Assembly: GCA_025345505.1 (NCBI GenBank)
Contig: JANVCC010000018.1
Span: 36,933,166 to 36,997,165 of the forward strand
From: Todiramphus chloris collaris
Taxonomy: Eukaryota > Chordata > Aves > Coraciiformes > Alcedinidae
Reading direction: 5' to 3'
DNA: 64,000 bases
Both the position numbers and the translations under genes were made by a program. Position 1 is the stretch's first letter; every line of letters starts with the position of its first letter. The notes under the pieces are model-generated. The model was not told where the DNA came from. It ran no database searches and saw only the letters and a list, made by a program, of their open reading frames with translations. Positions 14,801 to 26,168 of the stretch are shown here, one piece after another.

Positions 14801-17800
14801 AGTAACAAACATTTATTTTCATTATTCCATCACCTTAAAATGTCATCAGTTCTTTCTATGCCATCTCTCCTTGTCAAGACATATCTATTCTGTAGGGAGA
14901 TCAGTGGAAACACTTCACACCAAGTAAATGTTCACGTGTGTGACTGTTCACATCATTATACTTTATTATAACGATTCTCTTCAAAGGTAGCATATAATGT
15001 CAAATAGGCTGGTTAGAAAACAGCATGTCATTCCTGATTTGCCTCTGCTCATGGACAAAAGGTTGAGAAGTTTTCTGGGTTTTGTTGTGATTTTTTTTTT
15101 TTTTTCCATTGGACTCCAGCCTAAAATGAAACAGCACCAGAACAGAGGTCAAGAACTTGGAAGAATTCATTCAAGGGGAACCAGGTACAGCTTGATTCAA
15201 TATCAATATTTCATATGTTCTGAGATTGTGGTTCAAACTACAAGATAGCAGAACACCATTTTTATAGCTTTCCATCTGTGAGAAGTTATTTCTCAAAGCA
15301 CTCTGTATGAACAATCTAACAGATACTCATTTCTGAGATCATATATTCTGCTAAGTGGGATCTTTTTGATGCACAATCTGGCTGTGATAGTAATTTTAAA
15401 ACTAGAGAGAGAGAGAGTCTTAGAGCCAGATTCATAAAAATAAATGTCTTCCACACAAAGTTATTTTCCATGATGCATTAACTCCTCCTTTTCCAGGCAT
15501 TTGCAGGAAAGTAACATACTCATATATCTGTGGAGCAAAGGAAGATTGAATCAGTGCAAGAATCATAAGGAGATGATAAAACTTAAATATAGGTAATAAA
15601 ATGCACATACCTTTTCTTAAAAAAAAATCTAAAAATCTTGTTTATTTCAGGACATAAATACAAATACTTGGAGTTTGAGACCAGCCAAAACTGTCGGATG
15701 ACACAACAGTAAGATTGTTTTTCACTGGTTCTTTTCTCATTATAATGAAATTGTAGCATAACACGTATTTGGCATTTAAAGCATTTTGGGAATGCTGGAA
15801 TCAGTTTCATGTACCCACTATCCAGGACCTATCTGAGACCATTTGTCTTCGCAGTCCAGGCTGGGTAAAAAAACCATGTTTTCTGTGGCCAGTGGGGCAC
15901 TAGCTTAGCTAGCATCCCATGTCACTGTTTTTCATATCTCAGTCCAGATGAGCAGGAAATCACTTAGAACAGGGACAACTGGTGGTGGTCTTGGTTGCCA
16001 GTCTGTAGCCAGGCTTGCCATATGCCTTTGGACACACAGTGAGTCTTCTTAACCCACACTGCCACCACACCCATGTTTTTACCATCTTTTTGCCATGGTA
16101 ACAAGAAATCACCAATGAATTTGTAGAAGCCACAGTGCTAACCCACCCAGATATCTCAGTCACTTATGTCAGGGCTGAATTTGAAGCTCTATGTCTGATT
16201 TTATGCAGAACAGCATAGGACTTCTGAATAAACCAGCTTTTTCTAGCCTTATCATCCATGACCCTTTTGAATTACAGCAACAGAATTATACAGAAGTGTT
16301 GCTATCTGTTGCATTCCCTATCACTCTACATGTGTGACATTTCCACGAGCTTTTGAAGTGTGCTCCAGTGGCATGTGAGCTTCCAACCACAGCTCTGCTT
16401 TGTCCTTGTGTGTGTGGATGACTGACCAGGAAATTCTTACTCATGCTGTCCACACCAGATGTGTCCTTTGCTTGCTCCAGCTCTAAGTGCTTTAAGCATA
16501 TTCCAAGGCTAAGAGATGAGAAATAACAAGTAAATACCAGAGGTTAAATCCTGACTTTACCAAAGGTGTTGGGAGCTCTGCCACTGTTAATTGTGGAATC
16601 AGGCTTTTAGCTCAAATTGAGGGGGTAGAGAAATTCATGTTTCTTCACATATTGTCTCACAAAATGCCTCTAGCTAGTCAGAGAGGTAGCAGTAGCTGAA
16701 ATCAAGCTGCTGAATATCAGGAGTTACCAGATATTTCTAATCTGTAAGTGTTGACCTGTTCCATGGTAGGTATGTAATAAATCCAATGTTTCTGGAATAG
16801 TCAGCATTACTCTATATGCTCTATACAGACAATTGTCCAATGCATTGTGCACACATAAACCTTATAGTGCACGCATGGATGATGTGCCGGAAAGAATTGC
16901 CAGATGTGCCTCACACAGTTAGGGGTATGTGGCAATTCCACCTATGTGGATGGTTTTCTGCTGAAACAGGGTGACTTTGATGCTTTTTGTGGGTGAAGAA
17001 ATTATTATCAGAGTGATTCAGAATGAGATCTTCATCATCTGGGGTGTTTTGTGAGGTTATAGGTAACTACCAAGGAAGGCTTGCATTTCTTCATTTCATG
17101 TTTCATAAGGGAACTTATTTGTGTATCAAGAAAAAGTGGAAGCTTATATTTTTGCTTGTAAGGAAGGAAATATTTAATTCACTTATTAAAGCCAATTCAG
17201 TCTTAGACAATACTCCATTTATTTGCTCTGGAGCTTCCTTCATCCACCTCTATAGCCTCTCAGGACAGTGCCTAATACGCTTTATAGTGTTTTTTGCTCA
17301 TTTTCTTCCCTTGCTGCAGGAACAGGTCTTGCCTGAAATGTCAATAGACAATTGTCTGTCACCCTCTTCCACTCTCATGCTCCATGCACTTGAATCTTCA
17401 TACACCCAATTTTTGAAAGATAAATTTTGCAACACATTCAAAGAGGGACAGTTTCCACTTAACTTTAACCTCCTGCAGCAAACCACTTCCACAGCAGGTT
17501 CTCTTTGCCACAAAGGCTATTTTTTCCACTGTTTTAGGTTTTGGTGTCTGTATTGGCCTGGGACAGTGCAGTTTTCTTAATGGCTCCTGGGAAATTTAAA
17601 ATAAAAGCAAAGAAGCAACAGTAAAAGCTGATAGCAAATAATACAGCAGTTAGCTAATAGCAAAAGCAATAGTGAATGAAAGGATCAGATCACGGGAATG
17701 AAGCCCTTATGATAGCTTATCTTACTACAAAAGAGAGCTGCTGTAGACTTCAGGACAAAGAAGCTTTCCATATTTGTTGTGTTAAAGCCTAGATTTGAAG

Positions 17801-17840
17801 GCTGATGGTTCTCATTCAGAGAAAAACATCATGATATGGA
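8870..17840. other. Unannotated noncoding DNA
   Basis: About 9 kb with no recognised repeat except the A/C-rich tract at 14119-14210. The longest open frames are 170 codons on the minus strand (12517-13029) and 185 codons on the plus strand (17023-17580). Both are rich in F, L, S and C, as translated random T-rich DNA tends to be, and neither looks like a known protein. They are close to the longest frame expected by chance in a window this size, so I do not call them genes. Confidence 0.55.
14119..14210 (+). repeat. A/C-rich low-complexity, (CAAA)n core
   Basis: An A-rich stretch with interspersed C, containing several uninterrupted CAAA units around 14180-14200. It is a degenerate microsatellite. 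Confidence 0.85.
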
Positions 17841-17928
17841 CACAGATTCATAGATTCATAGATTGTTAGGGGTTGGAAGGGACCAAGAAAGATCATCTAG
17901 TCCAAACCCCCTGCCAGAGCAGGATCAC

Positions 17929-20389
17929 CTATAATAAGTCACACAGGAACGTGTCCAGGCAGGTTTTGAACGCCTCCAGAGAAGGAGACTCCACAACCCC
18001 CCTGGGCAGCCTGTTCCAGTGTTCTGTCACCGTTACCATAAAAAAGTTTTTTCTTATCTTTATCCTAAACCTCTTATTTTCCAACTTACTCCCATTGCCC
18101 CTTGTCCTAACATTGGATGACACCAAGAAGAGTCTGGCTCCATCCTTCCTACACTTGTCCTTTATATATTTATAGACATTAATGAGATCCCCCCTCAGCC
18201 TCCTCTTCTCCAGGCTAAAGAGACCAAGCTCTCTCAGCTTCTCCTCATTAAGGGAGATGCTCCACTCCCATAATCTTGGTGTCCCTGCTCTGGACTGTCT
18301 GCAGTATCTCTCTGTCCTTATTGAACTGGGGTGCTCAGAACTGGACACAGTATTCCAGGTGGGACCTCACCAGCACAGAGTAGAGGGGGAGGAGAACCTC
18401 CCTCGACCTGCTGACCACATTCTTAATGCACCCCAGGATGCCATTGGCTTTCTTGGCCGCGAGGGCACATTGCTGGCTCATGGTCATCGTGCTGTTCACC
18501 AGGACCCCTAGGTCTTTTTCCCCAGAGCTGCTTTCCAGCAGATCAGCCCCCAGCCTATACTGATACATGGTGTTGTTCTTCCCCAGATTCAGCACTTTAC
18601 ACTTGCTTTTATTAAATTGCATTAAATTTCTCCCTGCCCAGCTCTCCAGCCTGTCCAGGTCACGCTGGATGGCAGCACAGCCTTCTGGAGTGTCAGCCAC
18701 TCCTCCCAGTTTTGCATCATCAGCAAACTTGCTGAGGGTACACTCCATCCCTTCGTCCAGGTCATTGATGAATATATTGAACAGTATTGGACCCAGCACT
18801 GACCCCTGGGGGACACCACTACCCACAGGCCTCCAGCTGGGCTCTGCTCCACTGACCACAACTCTCTGAGTTCTGTCCTTCAGCCAGTTCCCAATCCACC
18901 TCACTGCACAATCTCCCAATCCACAATTCCTAAGCTTGGCCGTGAGGATACCATGGGAGACCGTATCAAAAGCCTTGCTGAAGTCAAGAAATACCACATC
19001 AACTGCTCTCCCCTCATCTATCCAACTACTTATGCCATCATAAAAGGCTATCAGATTAGTCAAGCATGATTTCCCCTTACAGAATCCATGTTGACTACTC
19101 GTGATAAGCCTCCTTTCCTCCACGTTCTTTGAGATGGTGGCAAGAGCAAGCTGTTACATCACCTTTCCAGGGCTGGAGGTGAGGCTGACTGGCCTATAGT
19201 TACCCGGGTCCGCCTTTTTTCCCTTTTTGAATATTGGAATGACATTGGCCTTCCTCCAGTCCTCAGGCACCTCTCCTGATCTCCAGGACCTTGCAAAGAT
19301 TATGGAGGGCAGCCTAGCAATGACCTCTGCTATCTCCCTCATCACTCATGGGTGTATCCCATTGGGGCCCATGGACTTGTGGATGTCCAGTTTGTTCAAC
19401 TGATCTCTAACCCAAGCCTCTTCGACAGAGGTAGAAACTTCCTCCCTCCAGATTTCCTCTGTGGTCCTGAAGGCCTGGGACTCCTGGTAGCTGGCCTGAG
19501 TAGGAAAGACCGAGGCGAAGGTGGCATTCGGTAATTCAGCCTTCTCTCTATCCTCGGTCACCAGGGCACCCACTTCATTCAGCAGCGGGCCCACATTTCC
19601 TCTAGACTTCCTTTTGCCTCCAACATACTTGAAAAATCTTTTCTTGTCATTGACCTCCCTCGCCAGGTTTAGTTCTAGAGAGCCCTTAGCTTTCCTTGTT
19701 GCATCCCTGCATCCTCTGACAACCTCCCTGGATTCTTCCCAAGTGGCCTGCCCCTCCTTCCATGTTCTGTATAATTCCTTCTTCTGCTTAAGCTTCTGTA
19801 GCAGCTCCCTGCTCAGCCATGCAGGCCTCCTAACTCTCTTACTTGATTTCCTACTCTTTGGGATGCACTGATCTTAAGCCTGAAGGAAATGGTGCTTGAA
19901 TATCAGCCAGCTTGCTTGGGCCCCCTTACCTTCTAGGGCCTTGTCCCATGGGACTTTTCCAAGCAGTTCCCTGAGGAGGCCAAGGTTGGCCTTTCTGCAG
20001 TCCAGGGTAGCGATCCTCTTGTGGCCTTGTGCCTACTGCCCCTAATTCTGAACTCCACCATTTCATGGTCACTACAGCCAAGGGTGCCTCCCACCTTCAC
20101 ATCCTCAACCAGTGCCTCTCTGTTTGCCAGTACAAGGTCCAGCAGCGCTCCCCTCCTCGTCGGCTCCTCCACCACCTGCATTAGGAAGTTACCATCAGTG
20201 CTCTGGAGGAACCCACTGGGCAATTAGCATGCCTGCCTGTGTAGCTTTCCCAGCAAATATCAGGGTAATTGAAGTCCCCCACAACAACCAGAGCCTGTGA
20301 TTTCGAGGCTACTTCCAGCTGCCTGTAGAAGGCCTCTTCAGCTTCCTCACCCTGATCAGGTGGCCTGTAGTAAACACTTACTACAGTGT
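17929..20389 (-). pseudogene. CR1 ORF2, second half of endonuclease and reverse transcriptase (broken)
   Basis: ORF2 of CR1 encodes an APE-type endonuclease followed by a reverse transcriptase for target-primed insertion. On the minus strand the endonuclease resumes beside the LTR with VSVYYRPPDQGEE. It then shows VVGDFNYPD (near 20268-20279) and CSDHEMVEF (near 20050-20065), the Asp/Asn and SDH active-site blocks. The RT follows with [39 protein letters not shown] (first catalytic Asp), [19 protein letters not shown] and [14 protein letters not shown] (catalytic Asp pair). The C-terminal domain ends with [18 protein letters not shown]. The longest open piece is 18335-19123 (262 codons). Breaks include a frameshift near 20224, a TGA at 19346-19348, a TAA near 19151-19153 where other copies encode Glu, and further shifts near the 3' end. 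Confidence 0.93.
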
Positions 20390-20394
20390 CTCCC
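20390..20394. repeat. Target-site duplication, left copy (CTCCC)
   Basis: CTCCC directly precedes the TG of the LTR and is repeated directly after its terminal CA at 21060-21064. Host CR1 sequence needs only one copy. A 5-bp duplication is within the 4-6 bp made by retroviral integrases. Confidence 0.9.
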
Positions 20395-20439
20395 TGTCAG
20401 AGACGGTGACAAGGGCGGTGTAGTGTATGCCTCAACATT

Positions 20440-20571
20440 GCTCTATCAGTGTGAACAGACTGCAAACCACAAACTGGACGACGGTTTGTCCGAGGCAATG
20501 ACAAAGCAACCTGGCTCTATCAGTGGGGACAGGCTCCAAACCACGAACTGGACCACAGCTTGTCAGAAATG
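20440..20571 (+). repeat. Two-copy 74-bp tandem repeat in the LTR U3
   Basis: GCTCTATCAGTG starts at 20440 and again at 20514. The first 50 or so bases of each unit align with only scattered differences: both carry an AAACCAC(A/G)AACTGGAC block. The remainder of each unit diverges. Duplicated U3 segments often act as retroviral enhancers; that role is inferred here, not shown. Confidence 0.8.
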
Positions 20572-20740
20572 GTGCCTTAACAGTGTGGAAAGCTGCAACC
20601 GCACCCCTACGCATGAGCCCAGACCCAGGGCCTGGAAGACCGAGGGGTCCGGAGACCCCTGAAACCCACTGGAGGCTCCTCAGATACGGTGTTGGGCATG
20701 CATACCACTGCCAGGTGGTAGGTGTGATAAGCAGACCCCG

Positions 20741-20747
20741 ATAAAAG
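20741..20747 (+). promoter_or_regulatory. TATA-like box of the solo LTR
   Basis: ATAAAAG lies in the middle of the LTR, about 221 bases before the AATAAA signal. Transcription would be expected to start about 25-30 bases downstream, near 20770. The assignment rests on position and motif only. Confidence 0.55.
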
Positions 20748-20858
20748 AGCAGGAGCCACGAACATCGGACGGAACATTCTCCCACCGGACCTGAATGCAC
20801 ACTGGACTGACGGGACACCGCAGATCCGTGGTGGTAGCTATCGCAACGGACTCTTATC

Positions 20859-20938
20859 TTCCTTTCCTTTCTCTCTTTCTCTCTTTCTCTCTTTCTTTCT
20901 CTCTTTCTCTCTTTCTCTCTTTCTCTCTTTCTCTCTCT
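20859..20938 (+). repeat. CTTT/CTCT pyrimidine microsatellite inside the LTR
   Basis: About 80 bases of nearly pure pyrimidine built from CTTT and CTCT units. It lies between the presumed start site and the polyadenylation signal. It is likely unstable in length and makes artefactual open frames on both strands rich in Ser/Leu/Phe or Lys/Arg/Glu. Confidence 0.92.
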
Positions 20939-20961
20939 GCTTTGCAAACTTTTGTCGGGCA

Positions 20962-20967
20962 AATAAA
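20962..20967 (+). terminator. LTR polyadenylation signal AATAAA
   Basis: AATAAA sits just after the pyrimidine tract. It is followed within about 30 bases by a GT-rich stretch ('actctgttttgagtctt'), as expected for the R/U5 boundary of an LTR. Confidence 0.7.
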
Positions 20968-21059
20968 GCCACTTGGCACTTTGACTCTGTTTTGAGTCTT
21001 AATTCTGTTCCTGAGAATATGAACAACATCTCGCTCTGGTTTATGACCAGCACGCGACA

Positions 21060-21064
21060 CTCCC
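21060..21064. repeat. Target-site duplication, right copy (CTCCC)
   Basis: Partner of the copy at 20390-20394. It is followed by GTACTAGTCTCC, which continues the CR1 endonuclease coding sequence on the minus strand. Confidence 0.9.
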
Positions 21065-21375
21065 GTACTAGTCTCCCCCTTAATCCTAATCCACAAGCTT
21101 TCAACCTGCTCCTCATTGACCCCCAGGGAGAGCTCAATGCATTCCAGTTGCTTGCTCACATAGAGAGCAACTCCATGACCCCTCCTTGCCAGCCTGTCCT
21201 TCCTGAAAAGGACATAGCCATCCATGACGGTGTTCCAGTCATGTGAGCTGTCCCACCATGTCTCAGTGACTGCAGGGTCCTGAGATCGCACGTAGATCTC
21301 TAATTCATCCTGTTTATTCCCCATACTGCATGCATTGGTGTACAGGCATTTTAGCGAGTTGTCTGGCTGAATCAC
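21060..21375 (-). pseudogene. CR1 ORF2, N-terminal endonuclease segment
   Basis: Minus-strand reading begins MIQPDNSLKCLYTNACSMGN and continues KQDELE, with AVTETWWDSSHDW about 35 residues in. In CR1 endonucleases the TNA block carries the metal-binding Asn and the TETWWD block the catalytic Glu; both are intact here. The frame runs into the solo LTR at 21059, after ESLWIRIKGETS. The same protein resumes on the other side of the LTR at 20389, so the two pieces are one interrupted domain. The start is typical of CR1 ORF2, where an N-terminal Lys-Cys-Leu-Tyr-Thr-Asn-Ala run opens the endonuclease. Confidence 0.92.
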
Positions 21376-21557
21376 CCTCTTACGCGACTCCCCTTTGACT
21401 CCTATGGGGTGTCCCAGTTCATTGTTACTAGCTTTCCTCAGGGTACCAAATATAGAGCCCTTATTTGGATTCCATTCCTTAACCGCTGATGTTCTGCCCC
21501 ATTGTTCATCACAAGTAGTTGAAAAAGTGAGATTACTGACCCCCTCCCCCTTTGGAT

Positions 21558-21800
21558 CTAGTTTAAAGCCCTATCAATGAGCCCTGCCAACTCCTGACCC
21601 AGAATCCTTTTCCTCTTCTGGGACAAGTGCATCCCATTAGGTGCTTGCAGCTCCAATGCCTTGTATACTAGGCCATGATTATAAAAACCAAAATCCTGTT
21701 GGTGACACCAGTCCTGGAGCCATGAATTGACCTGTTGGTTCTTCCTATATATTCCCTCTTCCATAGACAATGTCAGAGGGATGGAGGAGAAATTAGACAT
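21558..21800 (-). pseudogene. CR1 ORF1 C-terminal (esterase-like) remnant
   Basis: The minus-strand frame contains QQVNSWLQDWCHQQDFGFYN, then HLSQKRKRILGQELAGLIDR, and ends just upstream of ORF2. This matches what I know of the C-terminal end of CR1 ORF1, an SGNH-type esterase domain of the RNA-binding ORF1 protein. The block expected to hold the catalytic Asp-x-x-His (DGVHLS in related copies as I remember them) reads NGMHLS here, so the Asp appears to be Asn. The N-terminal part of ORF1 is missing, as expected for a 5'-truncated insertion. The frame does not reach further upstream as recognisable protein beyond about 21830. Confidence 0.8.
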
Positions 21801-24800
21801 ATACGAGATCTAATAAGGGTTCTCTGATATCTGATTCCAAAATCCATCAGATTCATTATTTTTTCTGTCTCTCTAAAGATTCTTTGGTGGGAGCATGAAA
21901 AGGGGCCTGAGGGGGTACCTGCTGTGTGCAAACTTGCTGTAAAAACAGCAGCAGTTTGAATGCATAGTGTGAGGAGTGGTTGAACATGTGCATGGCATTA
22001 AGCCCCAGATCTCTTTTATAATTTAAAGCTATGAGATCAGCAGAGCATTTTGGATGTATAACTCCATCAGACAGCACCACAGATGCTCTGCCCTCCCTTA
22101 AAGACAGAAGGCAACCCAGGCTGAATGCGATCACGAGGCTTAAAGAAGAGGCTTTCCCTGAGATAGTCCCAAGAATGGAAGCACTACTGGGCACTAGGGC
22201 CTCTCTTCAGCAAAAAGAAAAGATACATTTTGAAATGCATGGGAAGACCTTTGGTATTTCTTCCTCTCCAGATGACCATGCAGCTAGAGGGAATCAGTAC
22301 AAGTCACTTTCATCCAACTGTGAAATCCTTCATATAGGTCTCCAATGCAGGAATCCTATGAAACTTCAAGTCTGGAGAGTCTGCTTTGGCTGATCTAGGA
22401 AGAGAAATGAGCAGCAGCATGGTGAAAGAGGCTTTGTAGATCTCAGAAAAGAGCAGAGAAGATAAATGGTATTTTGCACAAACACTCAGCTCTGGAGATG
22501 TTTGCTCCAGCCTCTGACTTTTCATTATTTAATGCAAATGTTGCAGAGGTTTGGAATGGCACTACAAGTGCAGTGTGGAGATGCACTGACATTTTCCAAT
22601 GGGGCATACTGAAAATGGAAGGAAATTAGAAACTCATATGTGTCTTGTAACTTCAAACATTTCGACAGGATAAATATATGCAGAACGCTTAACAATGCTG
22701 TGCAATGCTTTTTTGAAATATATACTCCCTAATGTACTTGTAAGCAGGGGGAGTTCAAACGGCAATCAGCCAAAACTGAATAGGTACACTCCATCAGAAT
22801 AGATTTTCCTTATAGTTGCCCTCAAAGCAGCATCATTTCTCATACTACTTGAAGCTGATTCAAGTGTTGGGTCCGTGCCAATTATTTCTTAAACCTTCTG
22901 TCTTTATTTTATAGCTTATATAACTGACCAACTCACGGAAACATCTGCTGCATGTAAGGGCAAAAAGTACTGTGAACCTACCAATGTTTAGATGGTGACT
23001 TTGTCCCTTTTCTGCCATCATTACCTCTGAGGGTGGCCTCAAATAATCTATGCCATCCTGAAATGTTGTTCAGTTAATTTTGTAGAGGTGGGAATTTATT
23101 GCTCATTTAATCAAAGTTGATCTTTGTTAGCTAAGTGTACAATTATAATTACAGTATTTGATGGAGAGCTGGGTGGCTTATAGCACCAGTCTCTCACTTC
23201 GAGGTACAGAAATAAAGTTCAGCCAGAGGTCTTGCATAATACAAGTTTTCAGGGATTTTAGTGCAGTCCCCACTGGAGTGTTATCTACAAAATAAACAAC
23301 TATATATCATTTAACAATTGAGGACAAAATTTGATTAGGAGACACCCTGTTACAGCTAATTTTAGCGTATAGAAGAGCGTTCTCTCTTTGCACAGCAGTT
23401 ATTTCTGGCAAGACCTGAAACTGTTAATGAAGAAGAGGAGATTGGCCACACTATCTAGCCTTCAAAGCGTATCAAATTTGGCACTTCTCTTAACAAATCT
23501 ATAGCATGATATTTCACCTAAAAGATTACATTGAAAGGTGAATGACCTAGTGCCAAGGAGATCTGAATCTCTCACTCAGAAACAATTTTCTGCCTTTCAT
23601 CATGTTACATAGGTTTTATTTAACCCAACAGTGGTTAATGCTTTCAGTGCCATATTCTCTAAACACCTTGTAGCACATGGCAACTTTTTATAGAAAAAGG
23701 TCCCTTCTTCAGAAAAAAATACTGCACATTTTAACAGAGGGATTCACTTTACCTAAGTATATCTATGTTAAAATTAAATGTCCAGTCTAAAAAAGCTCCT
23801 CCTACAGTAAATGGAATGGTCAAACTCTAGTGACGGACTCTCATACCAAGTTCCTGAAAGAAGTCTCTCTTGAAGGTTGTCTCTTCACTGAGACATTATA
23901 AGGTTTATAACCTGAAACACTGGAAAGGAAAATATGTCCTCATGGTTCAGATTAATCAAGCTTTATCACCATCTAAGTCTGGTATAAGATGCATTTTTAT
24001 CATTAGTTGATAAGTCAATAATTGGATTTCAGCTGGACTATCCAGAGTCTAAAATGCATAACTTCTCTGACTTTTCTTCCTGTAGCTCTTTCTCAACTTC
24101 AAACCCTAAACTGTTAATTCTACACAGAGACAACATTATGCTGACACCTGTAGAAGACAAGCACCGAAATTCCTTCAATGTGCATCAACATTGGTGTCTG
24201 AAGAAAGAAAAATTCAATTTGAAAACAGTTCAAAATTTCATGACATCAAAGAAGACATTGCAAGAAGAACATATTTTTCAAAGATATAAATTCAAATCAA
24301 GAAAATCTCTTAAACTATAAAAATTCAGACAGAAAATTTTCCTTTTCCAGGACTTACATGAGGAAAAATCAGTCTGCGGAGCATTACATCATGGTGAACT
24401 TCTCTCAGTTTCTGATTGAAAAGGAACTTCCTGACGAGACAAGTTAAAGAGAGTAATTCAAAGCGTCCTTCATCTTTAATTCTGTGAGCAAAGGTGGTAT
24501 TGAAGGTTATGTTTGGAACATTCTGTTGTAAGAGGACAGACAGAGCTTTCAATGACATTCAGTTTTTGCACCTCTTCTCACCTGTTTTGATAAGTATGAG
24601 CTATATTCCAACTTTCTAATGATACCTTGAAGTGTTCTGACATCCAGTTTAGGATGTCAGAACCTTGGAGCCCATGAAGTCCTGCAGAACTGCATGTCTC
24701 TTCCTTGAGCACCTGCTGCTGCAAACATGTCAGCCAAAGCCTTCATCCTCAGCAAAACATTTCCATGCTTTTTTCCATGCTGTTGTTGTAGGTCTTCTCT

Positions 24801-26069
24801 TCTATCTGCTCTAAATCCTTTACCTTTTACCTTCCAAGACCTCCTAAATATCAGTCTTCTGCTGTATGGCAGTTTGCAGCACACATCATCTTTGTTGTCA
24901 GCTATTTATATGGTTACTTTGATGTGGAACCTTACCCCACAGCCTCTTGTTTTAAATAGTGTATCATTCATTAAATTAGATGAGGCAAATTTCATTTATT
25001 CTTCTCATTAGAAGCAGTTACTCTTTTCCTGTTTACTGTTACCTGATTCTCTGAAACTATGCAAATTACTTTCTATTTCCCAAAGGTTCGGATCTCAGTG
25101 TCTTCATTTTGGTCTCAGAGTCTGACTGCATATATTCTCTTACTGAACATACACACATATTTAGATAAGCTGCCTAAGATGTTCATATGATGTCATCTTT
25201 TGCCTACCTACATGTCATTCTCAACATCATCTTGCTCCTGTCAACTGATAGAGACTTCACAACTGTCAGTTTTCCTAAAAGAGCATACCAATTTCAAAGG
25301 AATACAAGAGACGGTTGGATACAAAGTGACTTAAACCATTGTAAATGCAGGTACCTAAACAGAGGAGGAAGATCTTACTTAGTACTTCCATGGAGACACA
25401 TATAAATGGAAACCAGTCTGTGATGGCCTTGTGTTGCCTGATCTGTTAGCACTGGACCTGCCACCATGCATGCTACCAGTTCACTAGGAAAACAGGTAGG
25501 TATGGAAGATCTGTCGAGTGGTAAAGGACAACAGAGAGCAGAGAATGCTGGAAAAGCTATTAAGGTGCGCAGGGCAAGACTTTGTGGGAAATGAAGTTTG
25601 TTTATCTCTACTCTCTTGGAACAAGCTGTTTATTGTAATTGTCTCTACTGAAGAGCTGTTACTTGCTGCTTTGTGCTTCCCTGACAGTTTCCTTAGTTTT
25701 ATGTTACTCTCCTCACATCTCATCTTCTCCATCTGACTGTAATTTCATTTCCCTCTTATTTAGTCATATAAAGTAACAAATACTAAAACCTGACATGGCT
25801 GAACTTTTGTTTCCTTTTTTTATATAAAAGAGAGGGGGAAGAAATCCCAGCCCGCAACAGAATCAGACCAGTTTACCGAAGCTGCCTGCTCATTCCCAGC
25901 CATCGCAGGGACATTTTATTCAAACAAGCCCTTTCAGTATTTCACAAATCCAATTCCTTGACTGGTGAGGTTTTACTAAACCACTAAAGAAAAGCCACCT
26001 CCCTTCTACCAGTTTACTCATCTCTACCAGTATTAAATGGAATTTTACGTATTGAGAAAATCAAGGGTT

Positions 26070-26168
26070 TGGTTTGTGGGATTTTTTTGTTGTTTTTTTG
26101 TTGTTTCCTTAGTTTTTGGTTTTGTTTTTGGTTGGTTGGTTTAGTTTTTTTTTTTTAATTTATTTTTC
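26070..26168 (+). repeat. T-rich / (GTTT)n low-complexity tract
   Basis: Roughly 100 bases of T with interspersed G, including repeated GTTTTT and GGTTGGTT units and a run of T near 26146-26156. It is a degenerate simple repeat. Confidence 0.8.

Larger units (their letters stand above)
20395..21059 (+). mobile_element. Solo LTR of an endogenous retrovirus, nested in CR1
   Basis: The 665-bp element begins TGTCAGAG and ends GCGACA, so it has the canonical TG...CA ends. It is flanked by CTCCC on both sides (20390-20394 and 21060-21064), a 5-bp target-site duplication. Internal layout fits an LTR on the + strand: U3 with a 74-bp internal duplication, a TATA-like ATAAAAG at 20741, a long CTTT-rich pyrimidine tract, and AATAAA at 20962 about 97 bp before the end. 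No gag, pol or env lies beside it, so it is a solo LTR left by recombination between two LTRs. Taking out the LTR and one CTCCC lets the CR1 endonuclease frame read across the junction, which confirms the boundaries. I do not recognise the LTR family. Confidence 0.92.
17844..21815 (-). mobile_element. Long CR1 LINE (copy A), interrupted by a solo LTR
   Basis: A non-LTR retrotransposon on the minus strand. Its 3' end, at the low coordinates, carries two copies of an 8-bp ATTCATAG unit (about 17847-17862), the usual CR1 terminal microsatellite. Going 5' it contains the end of ORF2, the reverse transcriptase with the FADD catalytic motif at about 18716-18727, the linker, the endonuclease, and beyond 21550 the C-terminal part of ORF1. 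About 3.3 kb of CR1 remain once the 665-bp LTR inside it is excluded. A full-length CR1 is about 4.5 kb, so this copy is 5'-truncated within ORF1, near 21800-21830. It is one of the longer kinds of CR1 copy, since most are truncated to a few hundred bases. Stops and frameshifts make it inactive. Confidence 0.95.

Noticed and set aside
17023-17580. 185-codon + strand open frame, the longest outside CR1
   Set aside because: Its composition is that of translated T-rich DNA, there is no family resemblance, and a rough estimate puts the longest chance frame in 64 kb of this composition at about 150-190 codons.
20432-20962. 176-codon minus-strand frame rich in Lys, Arg and Glu
   Set aside because: Its charged end is the CTTT microsatellite of the solo LTR read backwards; the rest is LTR sequence.
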